A stretch of DNA of 22,500 nucleotides from Salpingoeca rosetta (taxonomy: Eukaryota; Opisthokonta; Choanoflagellata; Craspedida; Salpingoecidae): positions 1,993,352 through 2,015,851 of the forward strand of contig NW_004754929.1 of assembly GCF_000188695.1 (NCBI RefSeq), in the 5' to 3' direction. How positions within the stretch are numbered: position 1 is the stretch's first letter; each line of letters begins with the position of its first letter. Of this stretch, positions 1-17,900 are shown in pieces. The translations under genes were made by a program, and so were the position numbers. A model generated the notes under the pieces. That model searched no databases. It was not told where the DNA came from and saw only the letters and a program-made list of their open reading frames with translations.

Positions 1-108
<108 letters not shown>

Positions 109-170
109 GCTTGCACCCCGACCCACCACCGATGTCGTCATGTGTGCCTGTTGTGGTTGTGGTTTCAAAG

Positions 171-4247
<4,077 letters not shown>

Positions 4248-4971
4248 ACTTGGCGCCGCTGCGTGTTTTCTGCCCTCCTCTTTGTTGGAAAACACCATTT
4301 TCTGTCACCTGACCGCCGTTTTGCCACATCTTCCTGTGTTTCGGCGACCCTTCCCGCCACAATAAAAAAGCCCCACAACGAACAGCGCCCCCTGGGCACA
4401 ACACACGCACACGTGCCTTCCTCTCCTCCTGCCATTCACACACGCCAAAATCGAAGAAGCAAAAAAACCCAGGTGAGCGAGCCGGCCGCGAGCCAACGCG
4501 CGTGGCAGTGGTGGTGGTGTTGAGTGGCGTGCATGGGGAGAGGGGGGCTGGAGGAGGCGCCAGGGGAGACTCAAAGAGAGAGAGAGAGTGTGTGTGTGTG
4601 TGTGTGTGAGAGTGAGTAAGCCGATGAAGAGACAGGGAGATGAAGGGCATAGCAGTTGCACTGCTGGAGGTGCAGTGGTTTGGTTGTTGGCGTGGGTGTG
4701 TGTATGTTTCAGTGTGTTGCACACAACACACAACATGCAGCGGATGGTGTGTTTGTCGGTGTTTGTCGGTGTGTGTCCTGCACCGCTCGTTAGACAAGGA
4801 GAGGAGTTGGCAGGCATGATTGACACACCACACACCAAACCACAATCACTGCAAGCAACCCATTCAGCCATCACCACAGTTCTTGATTCACCCACTGATC
4901 TGCACCCTGCCTGGGTTCCCGACACATTGTCAGGGTTCGACACACTCGCATCCGCCAACCACACAGCAACC
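4248..4971. other. Spacer: phosphatase 3' UTR, then promoter and 5' UTR of the phosphate carrier
   Basis: No supported gene. It holds the AATAAA at 4361, a GC-rich patch near 4478-4505, an (AG)n tract at 4575-4588 followed by (TG)n at 4589-4608, and C/A-rich sequence up to the ATG at 4972. The phosphate carrier promoter should be here, but no TATA box or other clear core element is recognisable. Open frames on the minus strand are low-complexity and lack any family resemblance. Confidence 0.6.
4361..4366 (+). terminator. Candidate polyadenylation signal of the phosphatase gene
   Basis: AATAAA lies 114 nt after the TGA stop at 4245-4247, in 3'-UTR-like sequence. It is the only canonical hexamer seen shortly downstream of a stop codon in this window. 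The other gene ends show none. Confidence 0.6.
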
Positions 4972-6366
4972 ATGGTGAGTTTGAAACATGTGTTTGTTAC
5001 GCGCGCGCGCGCGTGTGTGTGTGCGCGCATGTGTGTTGTCATGTCGGGGTTCTGGGAAGAACCACGGTGTTGATGACGTGATGTTCGTTTTGCCACGTGT
5101 GCTCCTCGTGCGTGTGCGTCTGCTTCTCTGCGCCCCTGCGTGCGTGCGTGCCTGCCCACAACAACAACAACAACAACAACACACACACACACACACACAC
5201 AGACACTCTCTCGTTCTCTCACTCTCCCACTCTCCCTTTTTCATTTCTCCATTGTCTCGTTTCGCTGCTTCCAATCACAACTCATCACTTACGCTTTCGC
5301 CGCTTCCACCTCGTTGCACACCACCACCACCACCACCACCACCATATTGTAACCAACGCAGATGTACAAGGAGCTTATCCAGTCCATGCAGCAGCGCCGC
5401 GCAGTTGCCGCTGCCCCCGCTGAGGAGGCCAAGTGGGATGCCCGCATGGACCACCCCGTGCCCCACACCAACGAGTACTACATGAAGTGCATGATCGGCG
5501 GCATTCTCAGCTGCGGTCTCACCCACACGGCCATCACCCCGCTCGATGTGACCAAGTGCAACATGCAGGTCAACCCCCAGAAGTACCCCAGCCTCTTTGG
5601 TGGCATGCGTACCATCATGGCCGAGGAGGGTGCCGGCGCCCTGATCAAGGGCTGGGCTCCCACCCTCATTGGTTACTCCATGCAGGGCTTCTGCAAGTTT
5701 GGCTTCTACGAGATTTTCAAGGATCTGTACGCCAACATGGTCGGCAAGGAGGCCGCCGAGGAGTACCGCGGCCTGCTCTGGCTCGGTGCCTCCGCCTCTG
5801 CCGAGTTCTTCGCCGACATTGCCCTCTGCCCCATGGAGATGGTCAAGGTCAAGGTCCAGACCTCCCCCGCCGGCACCTTCCCCACTGGCCTCGTCGCCGC
5901 CACCTCCCAGATGTCCAAGCAGTCTGCTGAGACGCGCTTCCCCTTTGGCTCCCTCATCCCTCTCTGGTCCCGTCAGATCCCTTACACCATGGCCAAGTTC
6001 TTCTTCTTCGAGAAGGTCGTGTCCGTCTTCTACACACACGTCTACACACAGCCCCGCGAGTCCTACAGCAAGGCCACCCAGCTCCAGGTTACCTTCATGT
6101 CCGGTTACATTGCCGGTGTCATCTGCGCCATCGTCTCCCACCCTGCCGACACCATGGTCTCGCTCCTTGGCAAGGCTGACAACAAGGGCAAGAGCATTGG
6201 CACCATCGCTTCCGAGTTTGGCTACAGCAACCTTGCCCTCAAGGGCATCGTTCCTCGCATCATCATGATCGGTACCCTCACCGGCCTCCAGTGGTGGATC
6301 TACGATACCTTCAAGACCGCCTTTGGCCTCGGTACCTCTGGTGCCTCTCCTGCCAAGAAGAACTAA
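4972..6366 (+). CDS. SLC25A3: Mitochondrial phosphate carrier (SLC25A3 / MIR1 family)
   Basis: Inner-membrane carrier that imports inorganic phosphate with protons for ATP synthesis. Exon 2 (5362-6366) encodes the 334-residue protein from its own ATG, a normal family length. Three carrier repeats are visible: PLDVTK at residues 60-65, CPMEMVK at 156-162, and HPADTMVS at 260-267. The third lacks the usual basic residue, as in known phosphate carriers. GWAPTLIGYSMQG and PLWSRQIPYTMAKF also match the subfamily. A first exon is proposed because ATGGTGAGT at 4972-4980 gives a start codon followed directly by a strong donor. The intron would be 4975-5361, with acceptor CAG joined to the ATG at 5362. 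Either ATG gives the same protein apart from one Met. Strong use of C/G-ending codons suggests high expression. It follows the phosphatase gene in tandem. Confidence 0.95.
4975..5361 (+). other. Intron 1 of the phosphate carrier, between two ATG codons
   Basis: The donor GTGAGT follows the ATG at 4972-4974 directly, and the acceptor ACGCAG precedes the ATG at 5362. The intron starts with CG/TG-rich alternating sequence (4999-5036). It then carries (CAA)n at 5158-5180, (AC)n at 5181-5201, a long pyrimidine stretch at about 5204-5275, and (CCA)n at 5319-5344. Splicing is inferred from sites only. Confidence 0.7.
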
Positions 6367-6927
6367 GCGGGCTTCTTTGTCGTTGTTGTTCAGCGTTGTG
6401 GTTGTCCTTTTGTTTTGTCTTGTGGCTGTTTTGCTCGTTGTTGCGTGCTTCTTATGGCTCCCTGCCGCCGTCGTTGTCTCTCTACTTCCACTTCGATCTG
6501 TCGTGCCCATGTTTTTGTTTTTGTACTTTGCGTGCACGGCGCGTTTCTGTTGCTTGGGTTCGACACAGTACACCAACTACCATCAGCATCACCGTCACAA
6601 CCGGTCGCCTGAACCCTGCGTGTGCAAGTACCCGCTGTGGGAGCCCCTCCTGGGTTTGTTTCGCTGGCCCGCCAGCCAGCTGCGGCGTTTGACCACAAAC
6701 GGTTCTCGCCTGCACCACACCCCAGCCCCCTCTTGCTGTTCGCCCCCCCCCCCAGGCTGAGTCAAGGTAGACAGAAAAGTCTTTCTGTATTGTGTGGTCT
6801 CACACATTACCACAAACTGAAGCAATGCACAGTAGGAACACAAACAGAACATGTCACATGCATCGGTACACCCAGATGCATGGGCACTTGGGCGGAAAAT
6901 AACAAAGAGATGGAGGGGAGAGAGTGT

Positions 6928-6931
6928 GTGC

Positions 6932-6962
<31 letters not shown>

Positions 6963-6970
6963 TGTGTGTG
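6928..6970. repeat. (CG)n-(TG)n alternating tract
   Basis: TG, then about nine CG steps, then TG repeats: an uninterrupted purine-pyrimidine alternation of about 40 nt. It sits in the convergent spacer. Confidence 0.9.
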
Positions 6971-7081
6971 GAAACGAGCAAGGGTCACTGAACGGGCTGA
7001 AACACTTGGGTTGAAGTTCCTCCTGAACAACAGTTACACAGACAGAGACAGACAAACAGACAGACAAACAGACATACACAG

Positions 7082-7160
7082 ACACACACATGCACATGCG
7101 CCACACACACATGCACATGCGCTACACACACATGCACATGCGCTACACACACATGCACAT
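7082..7160. repeat. 21-bp minisatellite, about four copies
   Basis: The unit is close to ACACACATGCACATGCGCT. The core TGCACATG recurs at 7091, 7112, 7133 and 7154, exactly 21 bp apart. It lies just beyond the CEP41 stop codon (7166-7168), so it is probably in the CEP41 3' UTR. Confidence 0.85.
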
Positions 7161-7165
7161 GTCCC

Positions 7166-10422
<3,257 letters not shown>

Positions 10423-10485
10423 CCTTTTTGGTCGTTGCTGTGGTCGCGAGAATTTGTGTAAATCATTACCATTTCTCTACATCCA

Positions 10486-10523
<38 letters not shown>

Positions 10524-10528
10524 CGGCG
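10423..10528. promoter_or_regulatory. Candidate bidirectional promoter between CEP41 and bL32m
   Basis: Only 106 bp separate the CEP41 start codon (10422, minus strand) from the bL32m start codon (10529, plus strand). Roughly a third of the spacer is a (CA)n tract at 10487-10521. Both promoters and both 5' UTRs must fit here or extend into the neighbouring transcribed regions. No TATA box is evident. Shared regulation is inference. Confidence 0.5.
10487..10521. repeat. (CA)n in the CEP41/bL32m intergenic spacer
   Basis: Pure CA run ending 7 nt before the bL32m start codon, so it is probably part of the bL32m 5' UTR or core promoter. Confidence 0.9.
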
Positions 10529-10978
10529 ATGAGCAGCAACGTGGGAGGCTTGGTGCGACAGCACTTGCGGTCACTGCGCAGCGTGGTGGCCAGCTTTTTC
10601 CAGCCACCAACCATGCCTCCACTGGCGCCACAGCTTGCACCATGTGCAGCACCGGGCCTTTCCTTGTGGGGCACTCACCAGGCACAAGACAGTGAGGGCC
10701 TCGTGGCGGAACACAGCAGTGGCGACACCAGCAACCCGCTCTCCGTGTTTGGCACTTCCATCGTCCTCATGGCCGTGCCCAAGCGCCGCACATCACACAG
10801 CAAGAAGCGCATGCGCATGACAACAAAATACCTGAAGAACAAGTCCCACTACCAGAAGTGCAAGCATTGCGGCGAGCTGTGCATGCGCCACCACATTTGC
10901 CCCGGTTGCATCGAGCTCTGGAAGAAGCAGAACCCACAACACAGCTCAGAGTCCCCCAACAACCAGCAAGACTACTAA
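10529..10978 (+). CDS. MRPL32: Mitochondrial large-subunit ribosomal protein bL32m
   Basis: Component of the mitochondrial large ribosomal subunit. The 149-residue single-exon protein has a C-terminal half matching bacterial L32. MAVPKRRTSHSKKRMR begins at residue 81, followed by a zinc knuckle with C111-x2-C114 and C124-x2-C127. The first 80 residues lack bacterial counterparts. They begin with an Arg-containing, acid-free segment (residues 1-24) that looks like a matrix-targeting presequence. In yeast the homologue is matured by the m-AAA protease just before the L32 domain, so a cut near residue 80 is plausible. Start: the ATG at 10529 is chosen because an in-frame ATG at 10322 lies inside the CEP41 gene and would translate the CA repeat. 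The gene is divergent from CEP41 and convergent with TPR. Confidence 0.95.
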   Translation: MSSNVGGLVRQHLRSLRSVVASFFQPPTMPPLAPQLAPCAAPGLSLWGTHQAQDSEGLVAEHSSGDTSNPLSVFGTSIVLMAVPKRRTSHSKKRMRMTTKYLKNKSHYQKCKHCGELCMRHHICPGCIELWKKQNPQHSSESPNNQQDY

Positions 10979-11155
10979 ATCCACCAACAACCACAACCCT
11001 ACCCTCGTGTCACTTAGTTTGTTCACACTCACCCTTTCCCTTGCTTCGGCCCCTTGCCATCTTTGTTTGTTCGATTGTGTATGATGTGAGTGCTGGCATA
11101 TGTGTATGGAATTGGTCGGTTTCTGTGAAGATTCCAACACACGTGCCCCGTGTGT

Positions 11156-11259
<104 letters not shown>

Positions 11260-11525
11260 GTTTGTGTTGTTTGTGTGTGTGTGTGTGTGTGTGTGCCGTG
11301 TCGTTTGCTCGGATGGATGTGTCATTTTTCCACCTTGTGCTTGTTGTTGTGTATTGAACTGGCGAGTAAACGTAAGCAACAAACACACAGGGTGTGGGAA
11401 CACCATACGACTAACTGAAGTTGACGTATCCAACAAGGAGGCACCACGAAATGCTCAAACATAACCACACACAACAACCATACACAAGGTTTCTCCCGTC
11501 TTCACTCAAGTTCACTGGCGACTGG

Positions 11526-11528
<3 letters not shown>

Positions 11529-11622
<94 letters not shown>

Positions 11623-11637
11623 GTGTGTGTGTGTGTG
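11529..11637. repeat. (GT)n microsatellite
   Basis: GT run of about 55 units with a single GC interruption near 11618, on the TPR side of the convergent spacer. Confidence 0.95.
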
Positions 11638-11804
11638 AGGAGTGGAAATTCAGTGGAAGCAACCAGAGAACCGCATTGTGGCGACTTACACAGCAACAAA
11701 AACAAGTACAAGAATAACCACAAGAACAACAACCAAAAGAGTAACTCATCAATCACCGCCGCCACCACTGCCACCACCACTACCACCACCACTGCATCCA
11801 TGCC

Positions 11805-11894
11805 TCACCCCTGTCCGCGGCGCTTGAAGCGACGGCCGTGTCCACGGCGACCGGCCCGGCCACCGCGCCCGCGGCCACGACTCCCGCGCTGGGC
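11805..11894 (-). other. RG-rich C-terminal exon of TPR
   Basis: Encodes 29 residues (GSRGRGRGGRAGRRGHGRR is the core) and stop TGA at 11807-11805. It is joined in phase 0 from donor GTGGGT at 12112 to acceptor CATCAG ending at 11895. Animal TPR also ends in an Arg/Gly-rich tail, which supports this exon over simple read-through to the stop at 12101. Confidence 0.8.
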
Positions 11895-12912
11895 CTGATG
11901 CAACACAAAAAGGAGGGAGGCAAGGGGAGGCAAGAAAGTATGGAGAAGGTGGGGTGAGAGATGGTCTGTGACGGAACAAGGGAAGAAAGGAAAGAGGGGG
12001 GCACAGCCATGGCAGCGACACATGGCACACGGTGCTACAGCAACAAGCAGCAGCAGTAGCAGGTAGAGGGCTTGACCCATGCAAAACGATGAGCAATGCG
12101 TCAGTCACCCACCCCGGCCGGTGCAGACGACGGGCGCTGCTGCTGCTCTGGTTGGGGCGTCATCACAATCGGGTTGCGAACTCGGTACGCTGCAGGACAA
12201 GATGAGCAAGCACGCAAGTAGCAGCTCCAGATGAGCACGGAAGTGGGGCAGGGAAGGGGGAGGGCAAGATGTGGCATGTAATCACAACCAAATTGTGCAA
12301 GCTTGTCTTGCACAGAGACGGGCAAACAAACAAACAAACAAACAAACAAACAAACAAACAAACAAACAAACAAACAAACAAACAAACAAACAAACAAACA
12401 ACAAACAAACAAACAAACAAACAAACAAACAAACAAACAAACAAACACGCAAGCAAAGCAAAGCAAACAAACAAACAAACACGCAAGCAAAGCAAAGCAA
12501 ACAAACAAACAAACAAACAAACAGCCATGGTTTGTACTTCTTCCGGTTGTTGCTGGCGTCGCTGGCGTGGCACTGGTTGTCTTGGCAGGTGTGGTGGCGG
12601 CTGCACTCGCCGCTCCATCTGTTGCGTCGTTATCATCATCATCGTCACCGTTGTCGCCATCACCAGCACCCTCCTCACCCTCGCCTTCTTGTGTTGCATC
12701 GTCGCCAGCATCGTCATCATTGTCGTCGCCGTCATCATTGTCACCAGCGGTGCCTGTTGCTGAGGCATCATCATCACCGCCTTCGTCCTCGCCAAAATCA
12801 TGCTGCACATTCAGTAAATACAATCCGCAGCGCACATGCAAGCAGGACGTCAGCTTGTTGAGCACTGGAACAGAGCGTAGCATAAAACCCAAACAAGCAA
12901 GCAAGCAAGCAA

Positions 12913-12999
<87 letters not shown>

Positions 13000-14897
13000 A
13001 TGCACACACCTGCTCTTCAATGTCGAGGACATCTGTGAGTCCCTCCTCAGGCTCTTGCGCTTCTTGTGCGCCTGCCTCACCTTCCTCAGCGGTCTCACCT
13101 TCCTCCATCGCTTCGTCTTCCTCACCAGCACCTTCGTCCTCTTCCTCCTCCATGCCCATCCCTGCTTCCTCCTCCTCCTCCTCGCCGCCTTGCTCCTCGC
13201 CCTCTCCCTCTTCCTCGGGGTAGTCCTGCCCTGCCTCTCCGCCTTCCTCTGTGACGGCGGCACCTTCCGTGTCGTCTTCACCCTCGTCCTCAGGCATACC
13301 AGTCTCCGCCTCCTCTTGGCCACCTGCTTCCTCTTCTTCGTCTTCAGCCACGCCTGCGGCCTCCTCGTCGCCCTCATCCATCGCTTCGCCCGCTTCCTCT
13401 GCTGGCTCCTCGCCCTCTGCCATCTGCGGCTCGGCCTCACCCTCTTCCTCATCCTCCTCTTGCTCAACTGCTTCTCCGTCCGCTGCTGGCGCTGTTTCGT
13501 CCTCTGCGCCTTCTTCCACCACACCCTCGCCCTCCTCCTGTTGCTCCTCACCTGCCGCTGTCTCCTCTTCGCCCTCGTCCTGCTGCTCCTGTTCTTGCTC
13601 GGCAGCACCCGCTGTCGCGGCGTCCTGCTGGTCGTGCAGCGCTCCCTCCATGGCCTCCTCCCCTGCCGCCTCGGCCAGCTCCTCCGCAAGCGACGGCTCG
13701 TGCTCTTCTTCCTCCTCTGCTTCCTCTTCCAGAGCCTCAAGTTCGCCTGCCATCATCGCGCCCTGCTGGTCTTCGCTTTCCTCTTCTTGTTCTTCCTGTT
13801 CCTCCTCCTCCTGCGCAACTGCTGCACCCTCCGCTTCCTCTGTCACCTCCTCCCCTGCCTCCGCAGTTGCCTCTGCTTCCTTCTCCTCCTCGGGCTGGGC
13901 CTGCTCCCCTGTTTCCACCTCTTCCACCTCCTCGAGAGCTGGAGCAGCTGCCTCTGCCGGCTGCTCTGCTTCGCCCTCCTCAGCAGATTCAACCTCCTCC
14001 ACCTCGGGTTCCTCCTCTTGCGCTGCGGGCGCGGCCTCTGGCACGCCCTCGCTCGCCGCCACTTCCTCAACAACAGGCGTGGTCGGCTCGGGCTGCTCCT
14101 CTGCTTCTTCCTCAGCAGCAGCTGGTGGCGCGGCCGACTCCTCCTCTTCCACGGTCACCACGTCCTCGCCCATCTTCACAACCTGGCAATGTGCACACAT
14201 CAAAGTTCACATGAGCAAGTTCAACGGCAAGTACACACATGAAATCACGCAACATACAACACACACACAGCCTACAACATACACACAGCCTACAACACAC
14301 AGACACACAGACACACAGACACACCTCTTCCTCCTCAGCTTGGGGCGAGGGTTGCTTAGCAGCTTGTTCCTTGTGTGCCTCTTCCTTCTTTGACTCTTCC
14401 TCCTTTGCCTTTGCGGCTGCGGCCTTCTCGCGGGCAAGTGCCGCTGCGAGCTTGCTCTTCTTGGCAGCAAGTTCACCCGCGCCCTCTTCCTCAAACGACG
14501 GCATCGCCACGGGCTTTGTGGGCTTGGCCCGTTTTCCTGCTCACGCACATGCACACAATGAGATCAACAGAGTACGTGAGCATGCGTATGTGCAGGTCGT
14601 GAGCATGCGTGTGTGTGTGTGTGTGTCGTGTGCGTGTGTGTGTGTGTGTCGTGAGCGTGCACGTGTATGTGCTTCGTGAGAGGCAAAGTAAATACATGAC
14701 GACAGAGAAAAAGCAGCCAGGACTTGACATAAACTTGCACACGCACACAAACCTTGCTGTGCGCGCTTTGGCATTGGCGTATCAACGTGCACCTCGGAAG
14801 CCTAACAAAACAGACACGCCGCCACGTTAGCTCTTGCACAGACTTGGCTCAAACTACAGGAAAGGCAGGTGACTGTGATAAATCCTACACGCGTGCA

Positions 14898-14928
<31 letters not shown>

Positions 14929-17900
14929 AACGCGCTCCTTGTGTACCTTGCGAACTGGGCGTGGCTGTGCTGCGGCTGCTGTTGTTGGCGTTGGGGCCTG
15001 CTTGAGCTTGGCTTGCTTGGCAGCAACACCACCTGTGCCTGCAGCTGCGCTTGCATCTTCCCCGGTTGATGAGGCGCGGCGCTTCTTCGCAGCTGCTGTG
15101 CCGGCAGCCGGTGTGCCCACCGCCGACGCCTTTGCACTCGCACTCGCACTCGACTTGCGGCGACGCGCAGCAGCAGCAGCAGCGGCGGCACCAGTCGTAG
15201 CAGGGGTGGCGGGCGCCGTTGTTGCCGGTGCCGGTGCCGCTGGCGTTGCTGGCGCTGTGGATGGCGCAGTGCTGGCTGCAAGCTGCTTCTTCAGCTGCTC
15301 CACCTGACGCTGAAGCATCCTGTCGAAACACAACCACACCAAGCAGGCAGCATGGGGGTTGGTGAGCGTACAGAAAAAGCGAGGCAGTGTGCACAGAGGA
15401 TAATTCAAAGCAGCCTTCAAAGCATGCGGGTTACAAATACCACAATGCAGCCAAGTGAAGAACACAACACAACGCACAGCACAGCACAGCACAGACAGCA
15501 CGCAACCGAGCAAGCAAACCTTGCGCGCGTCTCTGCCTTTGCCACTGCCTCCTGGGAGGTCTTGAGCTTCTCCGTCAGCTCCTGCACCTGCGCCTGCGCC
15601 GTGTCTGCCGCCTCCTTAAACTTGGTGCGCTCGCTGGCCAGCGTCTTTGCCTTTGTCGCCAGCTGTCAGACGGGAGTGCGTGCGTGTGCCAATGTGTGTG
15701 TGTGCCAATGTGTGTGTGTGCCAATGTGTGTGTATGTATCATGTGAGAAGCCAATGCAGAGCGTGCGCTGCTTGAAAAACATGTCGACGCAGCGCCTTAC
15801 AGCTGGCTCACAGCACATGTGCGTTCTACGGTACCTGGCTGAATCTGCCACGAAGCTGTGGGGAGAGGAGAGGAGAGGAGAGGAGAGGAGAAGGGAGGGG
15901 ACGAGCAGGGCAATGCGATGTGGTAAGGTGTGGCAAGGAATACGAACACACACACACACAAGCAAGCGCGCGCACACAGACACAGACACATCGACACAGA
16001 CACAGACACATCGACACAGACACACACACAGGTAGACACAAGCAAACGCACACACAGAGACAAGCAAACGCACACACAGAGACAAGCAAACGCACACACA
16101 GAGAGTAAATGTACCTGCTGCCAGCGGGCGCCACTGTCTGCCTCCTTGATGGCGTCGGCCGTGGCCTTGCGAGAGACCTCGAGTTCCTCCCGCGCCTTTG
16201 CAAGGTCGGCCTCAAGTGTCTCCTTGGTCTGCGCCAGCCGCTGCTCTGCGGCCGCAACCTTCGCCTGCAGGGCCTCCTTCTCCTTGGTGTTGGCCTGCTG
16301 CTCCTGGCGGATGCGCCGCGACACCGACTGCAGTCGCCGGAATTGCTCCTGCCGGGCACAGCATGATAAAGAGCACAGGCAGCGGCGAAGACCAGCGCGC
16401 GTGAGTGGGACGACAGTTTGATGCAGAAGAGGAAACGAGCGAGCGCACGAACACGCGGACATGTGCGTGTGCCAGCTGTTCTCGCCATGTTTTTTCACAC
16501 AGGCACGCATGTGTTGCATTTCACACACAAGCAAATTATAGCAGTCAGCAAGGAGACACCATCCAAGGGCCACACCAGGAGCTTGTCGTATTTCTCCTGA
16601 ATGGCCGCTGTCTCAGCCTTGTGCTCTTCCTCTTTCTTCGTCTACAGTGCAAGGAAGGGAGCCAGAAAGGCAGGGTGACATGGTGATGAGTGCGCGCGCT
16701 GACATTCAAGTCGTGGCGTGCGTGCGTGCGTGCGTCAATGTGTGGATCAACAGCATCAGCGCGCAAGGGTGCCGTGATTGTCACCTGCTCGGCCTTGAGG
16801 TCTCTGATTTCTTGCTCGAGAAGAGCACGAGTCGACTCCCACATGGTCTCCTTCTCCTGCAGCGACTTGATTTGCTGTCGAATCATCATGTGCGTGCACC
16901 ACCACACGTGAGGTGAGCGCCAGCCACGAGACTGGGCAACGTACACGTCTCGCGCTACGTGCGTCGACAATGGCGATCGCAGGCAATTAATGAAGAGGGG
17001 CACATGTGCGGCAAGGGCACATGCACTCGCATGTGCGCGTGGGCTCACCTCTGGGTCAACGGAGTTGTACATGTTGAGGATAGCCTGGATACGGCGCTGG
17101 CAGCTGGTGTGCAGAAATCAGGAAAAGGGGGAAGGGAGTCGGCGTTGAGCCACAAGGCAAGGGTACGGAGGATAGCATGCCAACAACAGCAATGAGAAGA
17201 AGAAGCCACAGAAACACAGCACAAATACTCACACATGACACGAAAAAACACACACGTGCCACACGCATGAAACACACAGAGAGGTGAACGCACGTCTGCT
17301 CGGACTTTTCGGCGTTTCGCTTTTCCTCGCGCAGCACGACGGCCTCCCGCTCCAGCTCTTGCACGCGCTTCTGCAGCGGATTGAGGCGGAGCTCGGCCTG
17401 CAGCAGCCTGCACTCATCGCCAGGTGGCGTCGGTTGGTGTGAGTGGTGTTGACAACGGTGCAAACCAAACGCGCGCGTGTGTGCATGTGCATATGCGTGT
17501 GCGTGTGTGCGCGCGTGCGCGTGTGTGTATGTGCGTGTGTTTGTGTATGTGTATGTTTCAAGGGAAGAATGCAAGTAGGAAGGGAGCACACGTCATGCAC
17601 GTACTTCTTCTCCGACTCCTGGCGCTTCTGGTCGGACTCGTTGAGCTGCTCGCGCAGCAACTTGTTGCTGTCCTCCAACAGGTTCAGCTTCTCCACCTAT
17701 GCATCGCACGCACGCCAGCGATCAGCAGTTGCAATAAACGGTTGGCAGCAGAGCAGCAGCAACAGTGGCTTGGAAAAATCAGTTCACAAGCAGAGCACCC
17801 GAACCAAGCATTTCCGCACACACACACACACGCACACACACCTTCTCCATGAGCTCGCGGTGCTGTGCTGCGGTGAGAGCTTGTTCGTTGCTGCGCTCGC

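Larger units (their letters stand above)
6367..7165. other. Convergent spacer between the phosphate carrier and CEP41
   Basis: Tail-to-tail 3' regions of two genes; no coding region is supported. It contains T/G-rich 3'-UTR-like sequence after 6366, an 11-nt C run at 6743-6753, an alternating (CG)n/(TG)n block at about 6928-6970, and a 21-bp minisatellite at 7082-7160. No AATAAA is seen for either gene. Confidence 0.6.

Noticed and set aside
5275..6576. 433-codon minus-strand ORF
   Set aside because: Antisense shadow of the phosphate carrier exon, caused by its strong C/G-ending codon bias; no family resemblance.
12101..12112. TGA at 12101-12103 as the TPR stop codon
   Set aside because: A good donor GTGGGT at 12112 joins in phase to an exon with an RG-rich tail like that of animal TPR; kept only as an alternative end.
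12893..12995. Regular repeat considered as a CRISPR-like array
   Set aside because: Simple tetranucleotide repeat without unique spacers, inside a eukaryotic intron.
13055..14393. Plus-strand ORFs of 380-395 codons (Leu/Phe/Cys-rich and Ser/Ala-rich)
   Set aside because: They are antisense to the Glu-rich TPR exon; a biased exon leaves other frames open. The minus frame fits TPR and joins by splice sites to the rest of the gene.
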